NCBI GenBank assembly: GCA_022600195.1
Contig: JAHZKX010000062.1
Location: forward strand, 1 to 64,000
Source: Planctomycetota bacterium
Lineage (GTDB): Bacteria > Planctomycetota > Planctomycetia > Planctomycetales > Planctomycetaceae
Direction of reading: 5' to 3'
Length of the DNA: 64,000 nt
This document shows, piece by piece, positions 56,781 to 64,000 of the stretch (the stretch's first letter is position 1; the number at the start of each line of letters is the position of its first letter). The notes under the pieces are model-generated. The model was not told where the DNA came from. It saw only the letters and a program-made list of their open reading frames with translations, and did no database searches. A program made the position numbers and the translations under genes.

Positions 56781-58643
56781 ATGAGTGAAACAGTTTCCTA
56801 CCAGAGAATTCAACAAGCTTACCAGCGGGCACGCACAGAATTGCTTTCTGCACGGACTGAAGCTGGTTACTGGGAGGGAGAACTTTCCACATCAGCACTC
56901 TCGACAGCAACAGCCGTCATGGCACTGGAAATGATTCGCCGCCACCGTCCGCAAGACGACCACACACTCGATACCACTATCGCGCAAGGCATACACTGGC
57001 TGGCCACCCATCAAAATGAAGACGGCGGCTGGGGCGATACCGTCAAAAGCATCAGCAATATTTCCACCAGCATGCTCTGCCATGCGGTCTTTCATGCGAC
57101 CAAGAATACAGAAAAATTTGCAGCCATCGTCGTGAATGCCAAACAGTATATCGATCGCATTGGCGGCGTCGAAGCAGTCATTGCCCGCTACGGAAAAGAC
57201 AAAACGTTTTCCGTGCCCATCCTCACACATTGTGCACTCGCAGGCTTAGTCGAATGGAAAACCATCCCTGCGCTACCGTTCGAATTGTCCTGCCTGCCCG
57301 CTCAGTTCTACAAAACAGTAAGGCTCCCCGTTGTCAGCTATGCATTGCCCGCTTTGATTGCCATCGGCCAGGTCAGGCATCATTTCTGTAAACCCAAAAA
57401 TCCGATTCTGCGTCTCATTCGAAATGTCTCGATTCAGAAGAGTCTGCAGAAACTGATCTCCATTCAACCCAGCAATGGTGGATTCCTCGAAGCGGCTCCC
57501 TTAACCAGCTTTGTGACCATGAGTCTCGCGGGCATGGGCTTAGTCGATCATCCGGTGGTGCAGAAGGGACTCCAGTTTTTGCTCGATTCCGTCAAGCCCG
57601 ACGGCAGTTGGCCCATCGATACGAATCTCGCCACCTGGACGACCACGCTCTCTGTGAATGCGATTGAGGGCACGCTTTCCGAATTCGAAAAAGCACCCAT
57701 TCGTCAGTGGTTGCTGAATCAGCAATACAAAGAAATGCATCCCTATACCTCAGCCGAACCAGGAGGCTGGGCCTGGACTGATCTGCCCGGAGGCGTGCCC
57801 GACGCCGACGATACCCCCGGTGCGATTCTCGCGCTCTTGAATTTGAATTCTGAAGAGGCCGAGGATCAGCTCTCTACCGAATTACGAACCCCAATTTACA
57901 ACGGCGTCAAATGGTTGTTGGATCTCCAGAACAGTAATGGCGGGTGGCCCACATTTTGCAAAGGCTGGGGCACACTTCCCTTTGATCAGAGTGCCGCCGA
58001 CATTTCCGCGCATGTCATTCGTGCCTTGCAGGCCTGGCTCAATACAGAAGCGACCGACGATGAAACGTCACTCCGAAAACGCGCGACACGCGCCGTCGAG
58101 CGTTCGTTCAAATATTTGGCTTCCGTACAACGCGTCGATGGTTCCTGGTTGCCACTCTGGTTTGGTAATCAACATATCGACAATGATGAAAATCCGGTCT
58201 ACGGCACGGCCCGCGTTTTAGCTGCTTATGCCACACAGGAAAAACAAAAATCAACACAGGCCACACAAGCGGTCGAATTTCTGAAAACAGTCCAAAATAC
58301 AGACGGCGGCTGGGGCGGCGCGAAAGGAGCACCCTCCAGTGTGGAAGAAACCGCGCTCGCCGTGGACGTTTTGCTGTTGATTGGCCTCGATCCAGAGAGC
58401 ACCACAATCGTAAAGGGGCTGAACTGGTTACTCGAACAGGTCGAGAGTGGCACATTTACCGAATCCACGCCAATTGGCTTTTACTTTGCCAAATTATGGT
58501 ATTTCGAACAACTTTATCCAATTGTCTTTTGTGTTTCCGCCCTGCATCGAGCGGAAATGGTTTTGAAAAAATGTGCGGATGCTAATTTAAGATCGTCGCT
58601 AGAGGGCGAAGATTACCGTATAATATGCGCCGAGGAAAAATAG
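56781..58643 (+). CDS. Squalene-hopene-cyclase-like class II terpene cyclase
   Basis: The 620-residue protein has the length and repeat pattern of squalene-hopene cyclase. The catalytic acid motif is D341-A-D-D344 ('PDADD'), which protonates the substrate. QW-type motifs appear at 'QNEDGGWGD', 'VKPDGSWPID', 'QNSNGGWPTF', 'VQRVDGSWLPLW' and 'VQNTDGGWGG'. It should cyclise squalene or another polyprenyl substrate in the membrane interface. Differences from typical SHC exist, so the true substrate is unsure. It is the third gene of the cluster, just before a prenyl synthase fusion; no squalene synthase is in the window. Confidence 0.88.
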   Translation: MSETVSYQRIQQAYQRARTELLSARTEAGYWEGELSTSALSTATAVMALEMIRRHRPQDDHTLDTTIAQGIHWLATHQNEDGGWGDTVKSISNISTSMLCHAVFHATKNTEKFAAIVVNAKQYIDRIGGVEAVIARYGKDKTFSVPILTHCALAGLVEWKTIPALPFELSCLPAQFYKTVRLPVVSYALPALIAIGQVRHHFCKPKNPILRLIRNVSIQKSLQKLISIQPSNGGFLEAAPLTSFVTMSLAGMGLVDHPVVQKGLQFLLDSVKPDGSWPIDTNLATWTTTLSVNAIEGTLSEFEKAPIRQWLLNQQYKEMHPYTSAEPGGWAWTDLPGGVPDADDTPGAILALLNLNSEEAEDQLSTELRTPIYNGVKWLLDLQNSNGGWPTFCKGWGTLPFDQSAADISAHVIRALQAWLNTEATDDETSLRKRATRAVERSFKYLASVQRVDGSWLPLWFGNQHIDNDENPVYGTARVLAAYATQEKQKSTQATQAVEFLKTVQNTDGGWGGAKGAPSSVEETALAVDVLLLIGLDPESTTIVKGLNWLLEQVESGTFTESTPIGFYFAKLWYFEQLYPIVFCVSALHRAEMVLKKCADANLRSSLEGEDYRIICAEEK

Positions 58644-58728
58644 TTCCCGCCAAAGACCCCAATAAGATGTTGAATCCATTACTGAAATCATCGCTCAATT
58701 GAGCTACTTATTATAAGAGGAGTGTTTT

Positions 58729-60567
58729 GTGTCCATTGCGCCATTAGACCAGGAAAGTTCTGGTAACAGCCCTGCCTCCGGCAAGACTGAAGAGCACTCT
58801 TCTGCAGAGAAAAAACCGGTCAAACGGAAACGCCAGAGTACCAGCCACCTCAAAGCGGTTCCCGATACCCTCGCACTGCGCGAAGAGATGAAAGCCGCAG
58901 CCGAAAAGTATGTCGAGCAGCTCGATTTCTCCAACCCTTTTACAAAAACCACATTGGAAAAATGGTCGCGGGATTTACTTGATCAAATGAATCAGCCTGA
59001 AAAGTTTCTGGGCTTCATGATGGTCTTAATCGGAAACTTTTTCTGGAAGCGACAATTTCTGGCGATTCCTTTCGAACGACGCCTGCTGTTATTGCCCCAC
59101 TGTTTGAAACACGCCGAAGGTTGTCCCGCGGAATACGATGAGTTTGGTCTCGACTGCGAAAAATGCGGCGCGTGCTCCATTGCCGATTACAAAGTCAAAG
59201 CCGAAAAGCTCGGCTATAAAGTGCTCGTTGCTGAAGGGTCTCCCGTCGTTCTCAAAATTATCATCGGCGGTTACGTCGATGGGATTTTAGGAGTCGCCTG
59301 CCTGAACGTTCTGGAGAAATCCATCGATAAAGTGTTGATCGCAGGCGTGCCCTCCTACGCGATTCCTCTGCACTCGGGCGACTGTAAAAATACAAAAATG
59401 GATGAGCCCTGGATCTGGGAAGTCCTGGAAGAATACCAACCGTTGGAAGAACCGCTCACGCGCAGTTATCTGCCCACCATGCGGGCCGCCAATGCACTGT
59501 TTGAAGAAAACTTCGATCAGATCTTGCCACCACTCCGCACGAAAACAGAAGCAGCCGCAAAGACACCGCTCGGCAAAACAGAAACCATCGCCTACGACTG
59601 GCTCAAACATGGCGGCAAACGATTCCGCCCCTTCATTACACTCGCCGCCTACGATGCTCTGGTGAAAGATCAATCATCGACGACCGAAGAAAAAGAAACC
59701 GGTCAGGCTTACCCGCTGGGCGTGCAAAAAGCGGCAATGGCCATCGAAGTCTTTCACAAAGCGTCCCTGATCCATGATGACATCGAAGACGATGATCAAT
59801 ACCGTTATGGCCGCGAAACCCTGCACCGCCAGCATGGCACCGGCATGGCCATCAATCTGGGCGACTACCTCATTGGTATCGGCTATCGTCTGTTGAATGA
59901 AGCCCGCGCCGACATCGGGGCCGAAGCAGCCGCCGATCTGGTCGAAAAAATGGCAGCCGCCCACATAAAACTCTGTGAAGGGCAGGGTGCCGAAATGGCC
60001 TGGCAGGAAAGCCAGTCGTTTGAGCTGGCTCCCCTCGACGCCTTGCAAATTTACGCCCTCAAAACATCCCCGGCTTTTGAAGCCGCCTTGTATGCGGGAA
60101 TTCGCATGACCGGTTCCACTGGCCAGTACGAAGAGTTAATCTCTTCGTTCTCCCGACATATCGGCGTCGGTTTCCAGATTCTAAACGATCTCAAAGACTG
60201 GAACGGCGACGACAATAATAAACTCATCACAGGTCAGGACGCACTCGCCATGCGACCAACGCTACTGTTGGCACTGGCTCTGCAAACAGCCGACGATCAG
60301 CAGAAAGCAGACCTGAAAGATATTCTGCAAGGCAATCCCTCCGACGGCTTGCGAATCGGCCGTCTGCGTAAAATCTATCAGGATTGCGAAGTCTTCACAA
60401 AAGCAGAAACCCTGGTGGATAAATCCCGCGCCCGCGCTGAAGCCCTGGCAGAAAGCGTCGAGAACGAAGACTTCAAACAACTCCTGAAGTTCTTCTGCGA
60501 ATCCGTACTGGCCGAGGAACTACCAGAAGCAAAGCCAGAACCCAACGTCCTCATGCCTCTCGTCTAA
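58729..60567 (+). CDS. DUF116 - polyprenyl synthetase fusion protein
   Basis: The 612-residue protein has a basic Ser-rich N-terminus (1-50), a DUF116-type Cys-rich domain at about 75-240 (C125, C132, C143, C146, C149, C191, C219), and a polyprenyl synthetase domain at about 255-600. The prenyl synthase shows 'KHGGKRFRP' and the first Asp-rich motif D350-D-I-E-D354. The second motif reads N486-D-L-K-D490, where the family normally has DDxxD. It should condense isopentenyl units; product length is unknown. It starts at GTG with AGGAG 7 bases upstream and ends the cluster. Confidence 0.87.
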   Translation: MSIAPLDQESSGNSPASGKTEEHSSAEKKPVKRKRQSTSHLKAVPDTLALREEMKAAAEKYVEQLDFSNPFTKTTLEKWSRDLLDQMNQPEKFLGFMMVLIGNFFWKRQFLAIPFERRLLLLPHCLKHAEGCPAEYDEFGLDCEKCGACSIADYKVKAEKLGYKVLVAEGSPVVLKIIIGGYVDGILGVACLNVLEKSIDKVLIAGVPSYAIPLHSGDCKNTKMDEPWIWEVLEEYQPLEEPLTRSYLPTMRAANALFEENFDQILPPLRTKTEAAAKTPLGKTETIAYDWLKHGGKRFRPFITLAAYDALVKDQSSTTEEKETGQAYPLGVQKAAMAIEVFHKASLIHDDIEDDDQYRYGRETLHRQHGTGMAINLGDYLIGIGYRLLNEARADIGAEAAADLVEKMAAAHIKLCEGQGAEMAWQESQSFELAPLDALQIYALKTSPAFEAALYAGIRMTGSTGQYEELISSFSRHIGVGFQILNDLKDWNGDDNNKLITGQDALAMRPTLLLALALQTADDQQKADLKDILQGNPSDGLRIGRLRKIYQDCEVFTKAETLVDKSRARAEALAESVENEDFKQLLKFFCESVLAEELPEAKPEPNVLMPLV

Positions 60568-60873
60568 TCATCACAAAAACAGATCTTAAGATAGCTGGCA
60601 AGCCCGAATGGTATTCGGGCCAAACAATGCGAGCAGGAATCTGACAGCCAAACAGGGCAATGTATGTAAAAGCCTTGTTCTCTTCTCACACCTTTTATCT
60701 CCCCGACAACATTGCGGCGGGAGTGTTGCGCCGGTTATAAAAGAAGTCGGAATTAATTAAATTGGGATGCCGGACCAATCTGATTTAACATGTCCCGTAT
60801 CTCGAACATTAAAAAAAATGACCATACAGGGTATGTAAATTTCTGAAATCGATTGATGAAAAATTAGGACATC
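60568..60873. other. Intergenic region after the cluster
   Basis: About 300 bases without a gene. It holds the strong hairpin at 60603-60621 and a short CATAC/GTATG inverted repeat near 60824-60836. Confidence 0.5.
60603..60621 (+). terminator. Strong hairpin without T-run after the cluster
   Basis: An uninterrupted 8-bp stem (GCCCGAAT/ATTCGGGC) with a 3-base loop lies 36 bases after the last stop of the cluster. No T-run follows, so it may stabilise the mRNA 3' end or be a rho-associated stem rather than an intrinsic terminator. Confidence 0.5.
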
Positions 60874-63543
60874 ATGCAACATTTCATTTCTCAGTTTTTA
60901 GCCGCTGTAATTATCTTCCACATCTTTGCACCCTCGTCTGTTTCTTCCAGGGAACCACTTGCGCGCGACTCCCTTGTCTTCAGCGAAAAAGAGGGGATCG
61001 TCTCCGTCGAAGCGGAGCACTATTTCGAACAGACGCAACACGACGTTCGCGCATTTTATTTGACACACTCCAGGCAGAAACCAGACATCAAACCAGATGG
61101 TGATCCACCGCACGTTGCCGGGGCAAGTGGGGGAGCCTATCTGGAAATCTTGCCGGATACGCGCCGAACTCATAGCGACAAATTAATCAAGCAAAAAAAC
61201 TTTTCACCGGAACCCGGTAAAATGGCTGTGCTTCATTACAAAGTGCATTTCAAAACGCCAGGGCGGTATTATGTCTGGGCGCGTGCTCATTCTACAGGTA
61301 CGGAAGATAACGGCCTGCACGTGGGTATCGACGGAACGTGGCCCGCCAGCGGGCAAAGATTGCAGTGGTGTCAGGGCAAACGATCGTGGTGGTGGGAAAG
61401 CAGGCAGCGTACGAAAAAAGAACATTGCGGCGAACCCTACAAGGTATTCCTGGACATTAAAAAGGCCGGTACGCACCTGATCCAATTCTCGATGCGAGAA
61501 GACGGCTTCGAGTTTGATAAGTGGTTGATGACAACCGACCGAAACTTGAAACGTCCGCAGGGAAAAGGGCCTTCTTCGGTTGTCCATCAAGGAACGTTGC
61601 CCAAACCATTTCCGTATGTGAAGGTAAAGCGAAGTCAGCAGGCGACTTTGAGCAAGGAACCTGGCACGAGTCCGACAAAATCCACCAGTTCCCAACCGCT
61701 GCAAATGCCACGTCAGCCGAACGGCGATGGCAGCGCTACGATCAGTGGCGAACCCAAGCAGTGGCACAAGGTCACACTATCTTTGGCTGGGCCTTATGCT
61801 CACGAAAAAGACAACGCGCCGAATCCATTTACCGATTATCGAATGACCGTGTTGTTCACGCACTCCAGCGGAACCAGGTACACGATTCCCGGATATTTCG
61901 CTGCAGATGGCAACGCAGGTGAGAGTTCCGCAGAAGCAGGAACGGTTTGGAGAGCCCATTTCGCTCCGGATCAAACAGGTTTGTGGAAATACCAGATTTC
62001 ATTCTCGTCTGGCAAGAACGCAGCGCTGAATGCGAAGGTCGCTACGAAAAATCTCGCACCCTACGACGGTGTTTCCGGGCAATTTGAGGTGGCGGCCAGC
62101 GACAAAGAGGGGAAAGACTTTCGAGCGCATGGATGGCTTCAGTATGTTGGCAAGCACTACCTGCAACACGCCGGATCGAAACAGTACTTTTTGAAAGTCG
62201 GTGCAGATGCACCCGAAACATTGCTCGCTTACAAAGACTTCGACAACACAATCGCCGGTAAACCAAAAGGAGTCCCGTTGAAAACGTGGGGGCCGCATGT
62301 GAAGGATTGGAAGGCCGGCGATCCGACTTGGAAAGACGGCAAGGGCAAGGGGCTGATTGGTGCGATCAATTACTTGTCTGGCAAGGGCTGTAATGCATTT
62401 TCGTTTCTGACGTACAACGCAGGCGGCGACGGGGACAATGTCTGGCCTTTTATCCATCGCGATGACAAGCTGCATTATGACTGTTCGAAACTTGACCAAT
62501 GGGGCATTGTGTTTGACCACGGAACCAACCTGGGCATGTATCTCCATTTCAAGATGCAGGAAACAGAAAACGATGACCATCAAACAAAAGGTAAAAAACA
62601 AGTACCCGAATGTCTGGATGGTGGCAATCTCGGCGTGCAGCGAAAACTTTATTGTCGCGAGTTGATCGCCCGTTTTGGTCACAACCTGGCATTGAACTGG
62701 AACCTCGGCGAGGAAAACACCCAAACGACAGCACAACAGCAGGCGATGATTGATTACATCGCCGACCTGGACGCTTACAATCACAATATTGTCGTTCACA
62801 CGTTTCCAGGGCAACAAGATCAGGTCTATCGGTCGCTCATTGGAAAAAAGTCGAAGCTGACGGGTATGTCACTGCAAAACAGCGAACTGGAAACCACACA
62901 CGCTCAAACGGTGAAATGGGTTCGCGAGTCAGCCAAAGCCGGCAAGCCGTGGGTCGTCGCCTTTGATGAATCGGGGAGTGCCGCTCACGCTCAATGCCCC
63001 GACCTCGGCTACAACGGATTCGATGGACGCGACCGCGAAGGCAAGATGATTTATACGCAGCACAAAGTCCGCAAACAAACCTTGTGGGCCGTGCTGATGG
63101 CGGGGGGAGCAGGCAACGAATACTACTTCGGTTATAAATTTGACCAGAACGATCTCAAGTGCGAAGACTGGCGCAGTCGCGACCAAAGCTGGGACTACTG
63201 CCGCATCGCTGTCAATTTCTTCCACGAGCATCACATCCCATTCTGGACGATGACAAACGCCGATGAACTGGTTGGAAATCCAAATCATGGCGTATCGCGA
63301 TTCTGCTTCGCCTCGCAGGGAAACCTCTACCTGGTTTACCTTCCACAAGGCGGAACCACGAAACTCGATCTGTCTGATGCAAAGGGCAATTTTAACGTCA
63401 AGTGGTTTAATCCTCGTGCTGGCGGCGACTTAACAACAGGTTCCGTGAAGTCAATTACTGGTGGAGGGAAAGTCAACCTGGGATCACCTCCTGTGGATCC
63501 CAAAGAGGACTGGCTAATCGTAGTTCGCAAAAAAAGTAAATGA
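60874..63543 (+). CDS. Secreted DUF5060-type glycoside hydrolase candidate
   Basis: This 889-residue protein has a signal peptide (about 1-24). A carbohydrate-binding-like beta domain follows at about 40-215 ('[13 protein letters not shown]', '[15 protein letters not shown]'). A DUF5060 domain at about 290-375 and a large barrel-like catalytic region at about 400-780 ('[17 protein letters not shown]', '[14 protein letters not shown]') come next. The last 95 residues resemble the 'collagen-binding' C-terminal domain often joined to such enzymes. It is probably an extracellular polysaccharide-degrading enzyme related to apiosidase-type families, but the substrate is unproven. AGGAC sits before the ATG. 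Confidence 0.8.
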   Translation: MQHFISQFLAAVIIFHIFAPSSVSSREPLARDSLVFSEKEGIVSVEAEHYFEQTQHDVRAFYLTHSRQKPDIKPDGDPPHVAGASGGAYLEILPDTRRTHSDKLIKQKNFSPEPGKMAVLHYKVHFKTPGRYYVWARAHSTGTEDNGLHVGIDGTWPASGQRLQWCQGKRSWWWESRQRTKKEHCGEPYKVFLDIKKAGTHLIQFSMREDGFEFDKWLMTTDRNLKRPQGKGPSSVVHQGTLPKPFPYVKVKRSQQATLSKEPGTSPTKSTSSQPLQMPRQPNGDGSATISGEPKQWHKVTLSLAGPYAHEKDNAPNPFTDYRMTVLFTHSSGTRYTIPGYFAADGNAGESSAEAGTVWRAHFAPDQTGLWKYQISFSSGKNAALNAKVATKNLAPYDGVSGQFEVAASDKEGKDFRAHGWLQYVGKHYLQHAGSKQYFLKVGADAPETLLAYKDFDNTIAGKPKGVPLKTWGPHVKDWKAGDPTWKDGKGKGLIGAINYLSGKGCNAFSFLTYNAGGDGDNVWPFIHRDDKLHYDCSKLDQWGIVFDHGTNLGMYLHFKMQETENDDHQTKGKKQVPECLDGGNLGVQRKLYCRELIARFGHNLALNWNLGEENTQTTAQQQAMIDYIADLDAYNHNIVVHTFPGQQDQVYRSLIGKKSKLTGMSLQNSELETTHAQTVKWVRESAKAGKPWVVAFDESGSAAHAQCPDLGYNGFDGRDREGKMIYTQHKVRKQTLWAVLMAGGAGNEYYFGYKFDQNDLKCEDWRSRDQSWDYCRIAVNFFHEHHIPFWTMTNADELVGNPNHGVSRFCFASQGNLYLVYLPQGGTTKLDLSDAKGNFNVKWFNPRAGGDLTTGSVKSITGGGKVNLGSPPVDPKEDWLIVVRKKSK

Positions 63544-63829
63544 TCCGTTTTAAAAAGAGAGAAAAAGTTCAGAAGTGAGTAACCGGGGGCTCTATCCAAT
63601 CTAACTCAGTTTGAGCTACACAGTGCTAGCCGTCCTTTCTTTCATTGCGTGCTTTTCGTGGTAGTAAAAAATCAGGAACCTGTAGTCATGCTGTCATAAA
63701 AAAGCGAATTAGTTCACAGGCGATTGGCACTACGGGCACGCATGCCGTTACAATATGCGATATTCTGAGTAGGCAATGGTTCCACCACATCCCAATAGAA
63801 AATTTCGGTCCACAGATGCGAGAGACACC

Positions 63830-64000
63830 ATGACGCAACAGACTTATTGTCCCCACCGTTTACTTCTTGGTTTTTCAGCCGCCCTGCTCGCGGTGTGCTT
63901 ACTTTTCCCAAACAAGGCATTGCCCGCAGACAAACCCGGCGGGATCACATCACTCTCAGAGATCCTGCCTGGCAAGCCCTGGCCGGAGCGCAGGAAGGAA
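63830..64000 (+). CDS. Exported protein, N-terminal part only
   Basis: Only 57 codons fall in the window; the gene continues past its end. The start ATG follows 'GAGAGACACC' and encodes a signal peptide (hydrophobic run 'LLLGFSAALLAVCLLF', cleavage near 'ALPAD'). The mature part begins with Gly/Pro-rich sequence. The function cannot be told from this fragment. It follows the DUF5060 gene by 286 bases. Confidence 0.7.
   Translation, partial: MTQQTYCPHRLLLGFSAALLAVCLLFPNKALPADKPGGITSLSEILPGKPWPERRKE

Overview
This window is chromosomal DNA from a planctomycete, most likely a Gimesia-like member of the Planctomycetaceae. The evidence is the combination of two DUF1559 pseudopilin-like proteins with the H-X9-DG motif, four secreted sulfatases, a DUF1080/PVC-type cytochrome c protein of about 1250 residues, a FecR-like membrane protein, a GntR regulator beside a pseudopilin, and a squalene-hopene-cyclase-like gene, all at moderate G+C. 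Genes are loosely packed, with many intergenic gaps of 300-750 bases. I saw no rRNA, tRNA, CRISPR array, insertion sequence or prophage.

Layout. Positions 1-9.4 kb hold mostly leftward genes: a FecR-like protein with a small membrane protein behind it, a rightward Tat-exported TIM-barrel protein, a frameshifted NTF2-like gene, a DHFR/RibD-like reductase paired with a metallophosphoesterase, a small Cys protein, a lactonase, a rhodanese and a sulfatase. From 9.6 to 16.7 kb come an Nramp-like transporter plus sulfatase pair, a DUF309 protein, a DUF900 lipoprotein hydrolase and a third sulfatase. From 17.4 to 35.2 kb there is mixed housekeeping: STAS, HDOD, M42 peptidase, hemL, a PQQ-type propeller, an AarF kinase, the giant DUF1080-cytochrome protein, McsB arginine kinase, trpE, a second Nramp-like protein, a HIT protein and two hypotheticals. 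Pyruvate carboxylase fills 35.6-39.1 kb. From 39.4 to 48 kb there are a methyltransferase, an ankyrin protein, a GNAT enzyme, a DUF3179 protein, a DUF6263-like protein, a fourth sulfatase and a DUF1559/lipoprotein pair. From 48.4 to 54.5 kb there are a striking repeat-rich secreted protein, a DUF817 membrane protein, and a GntR - DUF1559 - lipoprotein set.

The most unusual region is 55.2-60.6 kb, a four-gene rightward cluster. It encodes a GcvH-like lipoyl carrier, an 8-Cys ferredoxin with a long N-terminal region, a class II terpene cyclase of the squalene-hopene type, and a fusion of a Cys-rich DUF116 domain to a polyprenyl synthetase. This looks like an isoprenoid pathway tied to a lipoyl/Fe-S redox module; that link is inference. 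The window ends with a secreted DUF5060-type glycoside hydrolase candidate and the first 57 codons of another exported protein.

Start codons were chosen from Shine-Dalgarno spacing and signal-peptide position. Several genes appear to use GTG or TTG, and one (DUF817) may begin at CTG. Family assignments are by recognition of motifs, without a database search.
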